Assembly: GCF_026016325.1 (NCBI RefSeq)
Contig: NZ_CP087203.1
Coordinates: 2,914,001 to 2,978,000 of the forward strand
Direction: 5' to 3'
DNA length: 64,000 nt
Origin: Pseudomonas sp. B21-056
Lineage (GTDB): Bacteria > Pseudomonadota > Gammaproteobacteria > Pseudomonadales > Pseudomonadaceae
The position numbers and the translations under genes were made by a program. Positions 27,291-37,500 of this stretch are shown here, in pieces. How positions within the stretch are numbered: position 1 is the first letter of the stretch; the number at the start of each line of letters is the position of its first letter. The notes under the pieces are model-generated. The model ran no database searches and was not told where the DNA came from. It worked only from the letters and a program-made list of their open reading frames with translations.

Positions 27291-28715
27291 TCACCTCACA
27301 GTCAACGTGTTTGTGCGTTCGACCCAACCTCCACCCAGCGCCTTGTAGAGATTGACCTCGGCGAGCAGTTGCGACAGCCGGTCGACAATGAGGGTCTGCC
27401 GGGCGCTGAACAGCGAGCGTTGTGCATCGAGGAACGTCAGGCTGCTGTCGACGCCGATGCGATAGCGCCGCTCCGCCAGCCTGTAGTAGTCCTGGTTGGC
27501 TTGCACCAGATCGGTCTGCGCGACCAGTTGTTCCTGGTAGGTCTTGCGCGCGGCCAGGCCATCGGAGACTTCCCGGAAAGCGGTCTGGATCGACTTCTCG
27601 TACTGGGAGACGCGGATATCCTTCTGGATCTTCGAGTAGTTCAAACTCGCCCGAAGGCTGCCGGCGTTGAAAATCGGCAGGTTGATCTGCGGCTGGAACA
27701 GCCAACTGCCCGACCCGCTCTTGAACAGCCCGGACAACTCGGTGCTCGAAGTGCCGGCGTTGGCGGTCAGGCTGATGCTCGGGAAGAAGGCGGCACGGGC
27801 CGCGCCGATATTGGCGTTGGCCGCTTGCAGCAGGTATTCGGCCTCGAGCACATCCGGACGGCGTTGCAGCAGGTCCGACGGCAGGCCGGCGGGTACTTCG
27901 CTCAGCAGCTCGGAGGCCAGTGGGCGGGCGGGCAGGTTATCGTCCACCAAAGTGCCGACCAGCAAGGTGAGATTGTTGAAGTCCTGGGCGACCTGGCGTT
28001 GGAACTGGGCCAGGCGGGCCCTGGCGTCTTCTACCGAGGTGCGTGACTGGCTCAGGGCCAGGGCCGAGGCGGTGCCTACCTGATTGCTGCGTTCCGTCAG
28101 GCGCAGGCTCTGTTCATAGGATTGCAACGTGTCACGGGTCAGTGCCAGTAACTCCTGATCGGCACGCCAGGTCAGGTAGGCACTGGCGACACTGCCCACC
28201 AGGCTCAACTGGGTACTGCGACGGGCTTCTTCGCTGGACAGATAAATGAGCGAAGCCTGGTCGCTGAGGCTGCGTATACGTCCGAACAGGTCCAGCTCAT
28301 AGGAACTGATGCCCAGCGTGGCGGAATACGAGCTGCTGATCGCCGGCTGGCCGGTTTGCGTCAGGCTGCCGGGCAGTCGTTGGCGCGAGCCGGTGCCGTT
28401 GGCGCTGATGGCCGGGAAGAGGTCCGCGCGCTGGATCCGGTACTGCGCCTGATAGGCCTCGACGTTCAGCGCCGCCACGCGCAGGTCGCGGTTGTTGATC
28501 AAGGCGCTTTCGATGAGTTGTTGCAGCGCCGGATCACGGAACTGGTCTCGCCAGCCCTGATCGGCCGCCGCGGGTCCCGACAGGGCCGGGGCGTAGGCGG
28601 ACGTCTGGGGGTATTGCGCGGCGACGGGGGGATCGGGGCGCTGGTAGTCCGGGATCAGCGAGCAACCGCCGAGCAGGAGTGTCGCGGCCGTCATGGGGCT
28701 CAGGAGTTTATGCAT
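27291..28715 (-). CDS. OprM/NodT-family outer-membrane efflux lipoprotein
   Basis: This 474-residue protein starts with a lipoprotein signal ending 'LLLGGC', where Cys is lipidated. The body has the two repeated outer-membrane-factor segments: '[21 protein letters not shown]', '[16 protein letters not shown]', '[21 protein letters not shown]' (RRPDVxxAE motif) and '[14 protein letters not shown]'. It forms a trimeric channel to the outside. No membrane-fusion or RND pump gene is beside it in the window. In P. syringae the related PseA belongs to the PseABC pump that exports syringomycin-type lipopeptides, so a lipopeptide export role is plausible here. It follows the LuxR gene by 86 bases. 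Confidence 0.9.
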   Translation of the reverse strand: MHKLLSPMTAATLLLGGCSLIPDYQRPDPPVAAQYPQTSAYAPALSGPAAADQGWRDQFRDPALQQLIESALINNRDLRVAALNVEAYQAQYRIQRADLFPAISANGTGSRQRLPGSLTQTGQPAISSSYSATLGISSYELDLFGRIRSLSDQASLIYLSSEEARRSTQLSLVGSVASAYLTWRADQELLALTRDTLQSYEQSLRLTERSNQVGTASALALSQSRTSVEDARARLAQFQRQVAQDFNNLTLLVGTLVDDNLPARPLASELLSEVPAGLPSDLLQRRPDVLEAEYLLQAANANIGAARAAFFPSISLTANAGTSSTELSGLFKSGSGSWLFQPQINLPIFNAGSLRASLNYSKIQKDIRVSQYEKSIQTAFREVSDGLAARKTYQEQLVAQTDLVQANQDYYRLAERRYRIGVDSSLTFLDAQRSLFSARQTLIVDRLSQLLAEVNLYKALGGGWVERTNTLTVR

Positions 28716-28801
28716 CGACCTGTCTCATCGTGATGCCTGCCAGGCCCCGGTGGCACGGGCAGGAGGGTTCGGTTGGATCCGTGCTCGCCCGTGCCGGAGG
28801 A

Positions 28802-29629
28802 TCAGGATCCGATCATCCATTTCGCCAGCCCATGCCGTCCGCTGACGCCAAGCTTGGCGGCGGCGCGTTTGAGGTAGGTTTCGATGGAACTGTTCTTGAC
28901 CTGCAGCTTTTCCGCGATTTCCGGGACGGTACCGCCTGCCAGGAGTCCCAGGCAGACCTCTTTTTCCCGCACCGAAAGGGTCACGTCACAAGGGCTCAGC
29001 CGTTCATCGAAATCTCGTTGCAGCTGCGTCTGGTCAGCGATGTTCAGCGAATGAGGCGTGGCGCTGCCCGGACTCCTGATGCAGGACTGCCGATTGAGGT
29101 GGGCGTGGCGCTCCCCCAGCGGTAGCAGCGTCTCGGAGAGGTATTTCAAAAAGGACAGTTCCTGGAGGGAAAAGTCACGCTGTGCCTGGGGGCGATGCAA
29201 CGAGATCACGCAACGACGATTGCCTTTGCGCGAAATCAGGCTGCATTGATGGGAAGTCCCCAGGCAGTTGTTATCCTTTTCGTTTTTCATCCGTGCGCCC
29301 AGATGGATCAGCAGGGCGTCGTCTACTTCCAGCACCCGCCTTACCAGGGGGTGGTCGTTGCGCTGTATCGCAGTGGTAGGGCAGACCGATTGCATCTGCG
29401 GGCCCTTCGGCAGACCCGCATCCCCGAGCAACTGCACGTCGAGGACCGTCGCCTGGGCATCGTCAATGGTCCATTCACTCAGTTCGAGCCGACTGACAGG
29501 CACCGATGTTTCGATCAGTTGGTGCATGTTGGTCAAGAAACTCTCGTGTCCGACACTTGAAATCAGCTTTCCTAGCTCCGCGTAGATGTGCGTGTTCTGC
29601 GCACCTCCAAAAACCGCATGTCGATTCAT
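28802..29629 (-). CDS. LuxR-family transcriptional regulator (no autoinducer domain evident)
   Basis: This 275-residue protein has a C-terminal LuxR-type helix-turn-helix at about 210-270: 'LSVREKEVCLGLLAGGTVPE', 'IAEKLQVKNSSIETYLKRAA', 'AKLGV'. The N-terminal part shows no autoinducer-binding pattern and no receiver Asp. It resembles the SalA/SyrF/SyrG-type regulators that sit beside Pseudomonas lipopeptide clusters. ATG 29629 is chosen because AGGA lies 7 bases upstream; earlier ATGs at 29644 and 29662 lack a good site. Its promoter carries the same 20-bp dyad as the glycosyltransferase promoter, which suggests autoregulation and control of the brabantamide-type genes. Confidence 0.85.
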   Translation of the reverse strand: MNRHAVFGGAQNTHIYAELGKLISSVGHESFLTNMHQLIETSVPVSRLELSEWTIDDAQATVLDVQLLGDAGLPKGPQMQSVCPTTAIQRNDHPLVRRVLEVDDALLIHLGARMKNEKDNNCLGTSHQCSLISRKGNRRCVISLHRPQAQRDFSLQELSFLKYLSETLLPLGERHAHLNRQSCIRSPGSATPHSLNIADQTQLQRDFDERLSPCDVTLSVREKEVCLGLLAGGTVPEIAEKLQVKNSSIETYLKRAAAKLGVSGRHGLAKWMIGS

Positions 29630-29793
29630 ATGCTTATCCTGCATATTGAAACTGCTTTGCATCTCAGTGACCGTCGACGGAGAAAAATCCGACCGCTTCC
29701 TAAAATGCCGAAGCCTTTTCTGGATTTAAGACCTGAGGATCAAAATCACCTGTGAATCCATTCACCTGAAAAACGATTCAGCCGGTAGGAACT

Positions 29794-29840
29794 ATTAAGC
29801 ATTCTCATGTAGGAAAAGTCTGTAAGGGAAAACAGGGACA
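29794..29840 (-). promoter_or_regulatory. Promoter of the LuxR gene with syr-syp-box-like dyad
   Basis: On the minus strand, a 20-bp element (29821-29840; on the plus strand TGTAAGGGAAAACAGGGACA) has TGT and ACA ends 14 bases apart. It overlaps a -35 hexamer CAGACT (29817-29822), followed by 17 bases and a -10 hexamer CTTAAT (29794-29799). The layout and the TGTCCC half resemble the syr-syp box TGTCccgN6cggGACA bound by LuxR-type regulators in P. syringae. The same arrangement recurs at 40261-40307. Confidence 0.65.
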
Positions 29841-30067
29841 GTCCTACGGCCCAGTCCTAGCTGACGATTCTCGGCGAAAACGTCTCCCTCACAAAACCCT
29901 TAGGGCCGTATGGACATCCAGCTTGTTCGGATTTTTTTTTAATTTTCAATATAAAACATGAGGTTACAGAGATGCCTGGATCGTTTGGCGGTTCCTGCGT
30001 CTGATTTTCAACGTCCCGATAGGGCTTTTTTCCTGAAGGAACGTCCAGAATTAAAGTTCCAGATTTG

Positions 30068-30086
30068 TAGGGCGTCCCCTATTTTT
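30068..30086 (+). terminator. Possible plus-strand terminator in an intergenic region
   Basis: TAGGG, loop CGTC and CCCTA form a 5-bp stem followed by TTTTT. The T tract is on the plus strand, yet both flanking genes run on the minus strand. If it is real, it would end an unannotated plus-strand transcript, perhaps a small RNA. Confidence 0.35.
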
Positions 30087-30123
30087 GAATTTTTTTTGTT
30101 TTTTGTCTATGCGTGAGTCGGTT

Positions 30124-31311
30124 TCAGTCATTGACGTAGGCTGCAGCCGGTTGTATGCCGCGCTTGAACGACAGAATGTCGAGGTTCTTTTTGCGCCAGC
30201 TGCTCTGGGGCGTCAGGCGGAAGTACCATTCCCGGGCCCAGCAGGCGAATGCCGACTCGGCCTGTTCGATGCCGCTCATGAAGCGTGCGGCATTGACGAT
30301 ACCGTTGGCCCGGGGGAGTCGATGCGCCTGGTAGCGTGCCAGCGCGCTGCGAAGGTCCGGCGTCTGCGCCAGGCAATCGGCAAGCACCACGGCATCTTCA
30401 ATGGCTTGTGCAGCACCCTGGCCCAGGCTGGGCAGCATCGGATGAGCCGCATCGCCCAACAGCACCACATGTCCATCACAGCATTGCTTCACGGGGTGAC
30501 GATCCCGGGCGTGCATTTTCAGCAAGGCGCTCTCGGGCGTGGCCTCGATGGCCGCAACGACTTCCGGGGCCCAGCCGGCATAGGCGCCGAGCACTTCCTG
30601 TTTACTGACGTTCAAGGCGTCATCCGCCGCATTGGCACGGTTGCAGGTTCCCCACCAATACGCGTGGCCATCCCCTACGTCACACAGCCCGAACCGCTTG
30701 CCGCGCCCCCAGTAATGCGCCACGTAACCCTCGGTCATCACCGGATGGCGCAAGGGCGTGACCGCCAGCCAGGCGATATAGCCCGAAGGGCGGGTAGCCG
30801 TCTCGCCGAGCATCTGCTGGCGGATAACCGAGTTCAGGCCATCGGCGCCGATCAACAGGTCCGCCTCATGGCTGCTGCCGTCTTCGAACTGTACCGCCAC
30901 GCCATCCGGGCGATGGCTGTAGCCCGCGCAACGCAAGCCGGTCACCAGACTGTCGGGTGCGAGCTGCTGCGCCAGGGCGCGCAGCAGCAACGGCCGTTGG
31001 ATATTCACGTTCGGGTGGCCGAGTTGCTCGCCGATCTCGTGGATCGGCATGCGGGTGATGGGCTCGCCGTTGTGCTTCTTGAAGAAAAACTGCCGGATCG
31101 CCTGGCCCGCCTGTTCCACCGGAACGTGGGCGTCGATCGAATGCAGCGCCGCCATGGCATTGGCCATGATGGACAAGCCGGTGCCGCCGGTGCGCAGCGT
31201 CTGGGCCGCTTCGAAGACCTTGACCTGCCAGCCCGCTCGTTGCAGGGCAATGGCTGCGGTCAGTCCACCGATACCGGCGCCCGCCACGATGGCTTTCCTG
31301 GGTTGTGTCAT
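30124..31311 (-). CDS. braC: FAD-dependent monooxygenase, BraC-like
   Basis: This 395-residue class A flavoprotein monooxygenase starts with the FAD dinucleotide motif 'AIVAGAGIGGLTAAIALQRAG'. It continues with 'LLIGADGLNSVIRQQM' (DG motif) and 'LLGDAAHPMLPSLGQGAAQA' (GD motif). It lies downstream of a Ser-Pro bimodular NRPS in the same direction. In the brabantamide pathway, as in related pyrrolizidine pathways, a flavin monooxygenase converts the Ser-Pro-derived bicycle; BraC is thought to do the oxygen insertion giving the cyclic carbamate. The gap from the NRPS is 221 bases and holds a REP-like palindrome. Enzyme class is certain; the BraC identity rests on cluster content. Confidence 0.82.
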   Translation of the reverse strand: MTQPRKAIVAGAGIGGLTAAIALQRAGWQVKVFEAAQTLRTGGTGLSIMANAMAALHSIDAHVPVEQAGQAIRQFFFKKHNGEPITRMPIHEIGEQLGHPNVNIQRPLLLRALAQQLAPDSLVTGLRCAGYSHRPDGVAVQFEDGSSHEADLLIGADGLNSVIRQQMLGETATRPSGYIAWLAVTPLRHPVMTEGYVAHYWGRGKRFGLCDVGDGHAYWWGTCNRANAADDALNVSKQEVLGAYAGWAPEVVAAIEATPESALLKMHARDRHPVKQCCDGHVVLLGDAAHPMLPSLGQGAAQAIEDAVVLADCLAQTPDLRSALARYQAHRLPRANGIVNAARFMSGIEQAESAFACWAREWYFRLTPQSSWRKKNLDILSFKRGIQPAAAYVND

Positions 31312-31454
31312 GTTGGTTTCACCTGTTTCGTGGTGCTGTTCGCTTGAGGTTTGTATGGGGCATTGTGGCTAGGGGGGGTAGCGAAACGTCGCACTGCCCT
31401 GTTGCTCTGTAGGCGCTGGTGAAGCCTGTGTTCACTCTGGACTCAATGGTCAGG

Positions 31455-31496
31455 GGAAAGATCGCAGCCTCGCTGCGCTCGACAGCTCCTACAAGC
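31455..31496. repeat. REP-like palindrome between braB-like and braC-like genes
   Basis: GATCGCAGCCTCGCTGCGCT followed by CGACAGCTCCTACA is a common Pseudomonas REP type. It sits in the 221-base gap within the brabantamide-type operon. Confidence 0.65.
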
Positions 31497-31532
31497 CAGC
31501 AGATATTCAATCCCGGTTGATTCCGTGGGCAG

Positions 31533-34500
31533 CTAGGCCAACGCCGCTAAGGAGCCCGTATGTGCGGCCCGGGCCGCGTCCATTCGTGAGCGGATGATGT
31601 CGCCGACCCGCTCGATGTACGGCTCGCGCATCATGCTCAGATGGTCGCCTTCCACGGCCACCCGCTGCACCTGGGGCGCGATCGTCCGCCAGCCGCGATA
31701 CGGATCGTGAAAGGCAGTGCCCACCAATTCATGGGGGGCTTGCAGCACGTCGGGCAGTTCGACATCCGCGGCGAACAGCGTGATCGGCAAGTCCAGCGGC
31801 GGGAAGCGATAGTCCAGCAGCGATTGCCAGTTGGCATGGAACACCTGGAACAGTTGATTCAAGGTCGACCGGGTGATGTTGTTGTCGAAAATGCCTTGCT
31901 CGATGCCATGCCGCTTGATCGCGTCGAAGGCGTCCGTGTCGGTCATGCAAGAGAAGTCCAGGGCCTGGTAGTCGTATTCCTTCTGACCGTCGCCGCTGAG
32001 CAATTCCCACATGAACCAGTTCATGAACTCGCTGCGTTCTATCCGGACCTCGCCCTGCCTGACGCGCACGATGGTGTCCAGCAGGAACACGTTGTGCAGG
32101 CGCCGTCCGCGCCGGCGCAACTCGCTCGCCAGTTCATAGGCGACGATGCCGCCATAGGACCAGCCACCAATGTTCAGCGGGCCCTGGGGCGCGACTTGTT
32201 CGATGGCATCCGCGTAGCACACGGCCTGGGCCTGCACCGATTGCAGCGGTTCACGGGCATCCCAGGTCCCCGGTGCTTGCAGTGCGTAGAGATGGACCTG
32301 GTCCTTGAGCCTCCGGGCGAGTGCGGCGTAGCACAACACATGCCCGCCGATGGGGTGGACCAGGAACAGCGTCGGCGCCCGACTGGCATTCTTGAAATCC
32401 ACCAGCGCACCGGTGTCGCAAGGCGCGGCGTCGGTCCGCTGCAACACCTGGGTGAACTCGGCAATGGTCGGGGCCTGGATGAAGTCGGACAAGGACGGTG
32501 CCAGGCCCTGGTGCCGGGTCAGCATGGCGACCAGTTGCACGGCCTTGAGCGAATTGCCGCCGAGTTCGAAGAAGTTGTCGTGCACGCTGACGTCCTCCAG
32601 GCCCAGGGCCTCTTGCCAATAGGCTTGCAACAGGTCCTCGGTGGCATTCCTGGGTGCGGTGAACGGGCGCAGCAGGGTGGTCTGTACCTCGACCTTCTGT
32701 AGTTGCCGACGGTCGATCTTGCCGGTGGGGCCAAGGGGGATCCGTGCGATGCCGACCAGGCTGTTCGGCACCATGTAGTCGGGCAGCGCCAGGCGCATTT
32801 CGGCCTTGAGCTGGTCCAGGTCCGGCTCGCGGCCCGGCATGGCCTGGACGAAGCCCACCAGGTAGCGACTGCCATCCGCTGCCGCCTTGTCGATGACCGC
32901 CACCTGTTGGATGTCGGCGCCGAAGCGGCTGGAGCCGAGCATGGCCACCTCGATTTCCCCCAGTTCGACGCGATAGCCGCGGATCTTCACCTGCGCATCG
33001 CTGCGGCCCTGGTAGACGAGATCGCCCGAAGGCAGGTAGAAGCCGATGTCGCCGGTTTCATAAAGGCGCCGGGTCTTGCCGTCCAACTGGCGATAGATGA
33101 AGCGCTCGTCAGTCAGGTCCGGTCGATTCCAGTAGCCGTTCGCAAGGCAGACGCCTTCGATGAACAGGTCTCCGGTGACCCCGACCGGGCAGGCGTTGCC
33201 CGTTGCATCCAGGACATGCATGCGGACCCCATCGATGGGCGCGCCAATCGGCGGCATGCTCGGCCAGGACGCCGTGGCGCCTTGCAGTCTCAAGCGCGTG
33301 ACCACATGGGCTTCGGTTGGACCGTAGTGGTTTTCCACCCGGCAATCGCCCAGGCCATCCAGCAGGCTGCGGATTTCGGCGGTGATTTTCAGCTGCTCGC
33401 CGGCCACGCTGATCTGGCGCAGGGAGACGGGGCGGAGCGCAAGCTGCTGGGCGACTTCGGCCAGCCCCTGAAAGGCGACGTAGGGCAGGAACAGCCGATT
33501 GATGTCCTGCACCTGGATAAATTTCAGCAGCCGGATGAAGTCATAGCGTAGCCCTTCGTCGATCATCGCCAGCTCTGCACCGCAGCACAGGGTGGAGAAA
33601 ATTTCCTGGAACGAGACGTCGAACGAAATGGGCGAGTACTGCAGGGTCTTCAACGGTATGTCGACGTCCTGCTGGCGGTTCTGCCAGAGCACCAGATTGG
33701 TCAGTGCACGGTGCGGCATGGCCACGCCCTTGGGACGTCCCGTCGAGCCCGAGGTATAGAGCAGGTAGGCGTTATCCTCGCCGGCAATGCCGGCGGCAAT
33801 GGTGGCGACCAGCGCGTGGCTGCGCGCCAGATCGTCGTCGAACCCGGCGGCCACCTCATTCCAATGCCACTTGACCGTCTGGCCGGCCAGGGTGGTCGCC
33901 AGGTTCGCCGATGCATCGGCGAACAGCAGCAGGCTCGGCTGGGCGTCTTCAAGAATCAGGCGGATACGTTCATCGGGGTAACTCAGGTCAATCGGCACAT
34001 ACGCCGCGCCGGCCTGCACGACGCCGAGCAGGGCGACGATCAGTTCGGGCGAGCGGGGCATCATGATCGCCACCCGATCGCCCTGACCGATACCCTGCCG
34101 GTGCAGCCAACTCACCAACTGCGCGCAGCTGTCGCTCAGTTGACGGTAGGACAGGCGGGTCTGCTCGAAACTCACGGCGGTCTGTTCGCCGTGGCGCGCC
34201 AGGCTGTCCAGCAACAAGGTCGACAGATTGTCATGGGGCATTGCGCTGACCGCCGTCGGCATGGCTTGGTCGGGGTCGGGCAGCCAGGCCGGTAGGCTCG
34301 GCGCGGAACCGGGCCCGGCGATCATCAGTTCAAGGGTGCGCAACAGGTAATCGGCGTAGGCCTCGACCTGGCTGGTGGCGACCCGCGCCGTGCAATAGTC
34401 CATTTTCAGCGTCAGCGAACCATTGGCCGGATGGCGCCCCATCGTGGTCAGCAGGTCATAGTTGCTGGCTTCCGTGGTGTCCCATTCGGTGAGGATTTCC

Positions 34501-37500
34501 TGGTCCTGCGTCAGCATGTCCTTGAGCACATAGAAGTCGACGTAGTTGAACACCACGTCCAGGGCGACGGCGGTTTCGCGATGGATCAGTGCGAACGGAT
34601 AACGGCGGTGAGGGAATACCTGCTGTTCCTCGGCAATCAGGGCGCGGATCACTTCAAGCCAATTGCGGCCCTGGGTGCTGAAGCGGATGGGCAAGGTATT
34701 GAGGAACAGGCCCAGCACCGAGGCCGCGTCCTCGAATTCCGGACGGCCATGGCTGATGACGCCACACAGCACTTCGTTCTGGTTGGACAGGATGGCTTGG
34801 GCGAAACCGTGGGCCGCCAGCAGCACGGCGCGCAACGGCAGGTCATGGGCGCGGCAGAACGCTTCGAGCCGTGCCAGGTCTGCCGGGGGCAGTTCCCGCC
34901 AGGCCGAGCGATGCGGTGTCGGGTCGGGGGCAACCACGGCGACCCAACTGGTCATGGAGGCGGCCGGCGCGTCGCGTAGGTAGTCGTTCCAGAAGTTACG
35001 GTGGACCTCGGATGCCGTGGCTTCCAGCTCCAGGGCGATGAAGTCGGCCGGCGTGGTCGTCAGCACAGGCAATGCCTGTGTACCGGGTGCCGAAGTGTAG
35101 AGCGTGATCAGGTCACGCATCAGGGTGGCGACGCTCCAGCCGTCGAGAATCGCATGGTGGAAACTCAACACCAGGTCGATTTCCTCGGCCGCGACAAACA
35201 CACAGAACTGATACAGCGGCGCCCGTTGCCAGTCCTCGCGGTAACGCTTGCGCTCCTCTACGTAGGCGGCAATCGCTTGGCCCCGTGCATCTGGGCTCAG
35301 TGACACCGCGTCGATGACCTGCACCAGTGGTTCGACATTGGCGTGCACCCGGGCCATCGGGGTTTCGGCATGGCCGATGTCGAACGACATGCGCAACGCC
35401 GGATGGCGGTGGATCAAGGCACGACACGCCCGGTCCCAGGCAACTGGGTCCCAGCGCAGGCGCAGGCGGTAGCGGAAGATGTCGTGATAGATCGCCGAGT
35501 CCGGGTGCATCATCGAGTGGTAGATCATCCCGACCTGCAATTGCGAGGCCGCGAACACGTCCTCGAATTCACCTTCGCTGGCCAGGCGGATCGCCTCCGG
35601 CACCTGGGCGAACGGCGCCACATGGGGCGAGGGCAACAGCTCCGGCGACGCGGCGGCTTGCGCCTTCAGGCTTTGAGCCAGTTCAGCGATGGTCGGGTGC
35701 TGGTAGACCTGCGCCAGGGTCAGGGCAAGTCCTTGTTCACGGGCCTTGATCTGCAAGTGGATGACTTTCAGGGAGTCGCCGCCGAGCATGAAGTAGTTGT
35801 CGTGGACGCCTGGCACGGGGCGTTGCAGATTGTCCGCCCAGAGCTCGGCCAATGTCTGCTCCAGGGCGTTGCGCGGCGCCGTCGCGTCGGTGCTGCCGAA
35901 GGCTTGCGCAGGTTCCGGCAAGGCCTTGCGGTCGAGCTTGCCGTTGGCGTTCAAGGGCAATTGTTCGAGCTGGATCAGGTGCCTGGGCACCATGTAGTCG
36001 GGTACTTGCTGGCGCAAGGTTGCATTCAGGACCTGGGGTGACAGCACGCAGCCGGGCTCGCCCACCAGATAGGCACTGAGGCAGGCATCGCCTTCGGTTT
36101 CCTGGCGCGCAATGACCACGACTTCCTTGACGCCTTCACAAGCCGCCAGGCGCGCTTCGATCTCACCGAGTTCGATGCGCAGGCCACGGATCTTCACCTG
36201 GAAATCGTTGCGCCCCAGGTATTCGATGCTGCCGTCGGGCAACCAGCGCCCCAGGTCGCCGGTCTTGTACAGGCGTGCTTGCGGGTCGGCCTGGAACGGG
36301 TCGCGGATAAACCGCTCGGCGGTCAGTTGCCCACGGTTCAAGTAGCCCCGTGCGACCCCGATGCCGCCGATGTGAAGCTCGCCGGCAATGCCCGGCGGCA
36401 ACAATTGCAGGTGGGCGTCGAGGACGTACAGCTGGGTGTTGGCGATCGGTCGGCCAATCGGGACGATGCCCGGATGCACATCGGCTCGGCAATGCCAGGC
36501 CGTCACGTCAATGGCCGCCTCGGTGGGACCATAGAGGTTGTGCAACTGTACCCCCGGCAGGCGTTCGAAAAAACGCGTCTGCAAGGCATAAGGCAAGGCT
36601 TCGCCGCTGCACAGGACTTTTCGCAGGTCTGGCAATTGTTGCGCTGTGACCTGATCGAGGAAGACTTGCAGCATCGACGGCACGAAATGCAGCAGGGTGA
36701 TGCCGGCGCTCGCCATGATGTCCATCAGGTAGCGCGGATCCTGATGCCCGCCGGGCGCGGCGACCACCAGTTGCGCGCCGCTCAGTAACGGCAGGAAAAA
36801 CTCCCAGACGGACACGTCGAAACTGAACGGGGTTTTTTGCAGGACGCGGCTATGCTCATCCACCTGATAGGCATCGCGGGCCCAGAGCAGTCGGTTGACC
36901 ACCCCGTCATGCTGGTTCATCACACCTTTGGGCAGGCCGGTGGAGCCGGAGGTGTAGATCACGTAGGCCAGGTGCCGAGGCGTCAATCCCAGCGCGACGG
37001 GGTCCGGGTTGTGCTGCGGTTGGCGGCACAGGTGCGTAAGGTCTGTGTCCAGGCACAGTACCGGCGTCGTCACGGTGGGCAGGCTGGTGAGTAAAACGCT
37101 GCGGGTGATCAGCGCGCTGGGGGCACTGTCGCTCAGCATGTGGCTCAAGCGGTCGGCGGGATACCCCGGGTCCAGGGGCACGTAGGCGCCGCCCGCCTTG
37201 AGAATGCCCAGCAGACCCACCACCATTTCCAGGCTGCGTTCCAGGCAGATGGCGACCCGTGCGTCCGGGCCAATACCTGTTTCGAGCAGGGCATGGGCCA
37301 CCTGATTGGCCCGGCGGTTCAGTTCGTCATAGGTCAGGGTCCGGTCTTCGAAGCGTACCGCGATGGCTTCGGGGCACGCGGCGACCTGGGTTTCGATCAG
37401 TTGATGGAGCAGCACATCCCTGGGGTAGTCGACCGGGGTGTGGTTCCATTCATCCGCCACCTGGTTGCGCTCGGCAGCAGGCATGATATCGAGGGCGTTG

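Larger units (their letters stand above)
29630..30123. other. AT-rich intergenic region between LuxR gene and FAD monooxygenase gene
   Basis: This 494-base stretch is much richer in A and T than its surroundings, with T runs near 29935 and 30090-30103. It contains the LuxR-gene promoter and dyad (29794-29840). It also holds a plus-strand hairpin with a T tract near 30068-30086 and a ten-codon frame at 29971-30003 with GAGG upstream. No ordinary protein gene is present. Confidence 0.7.
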
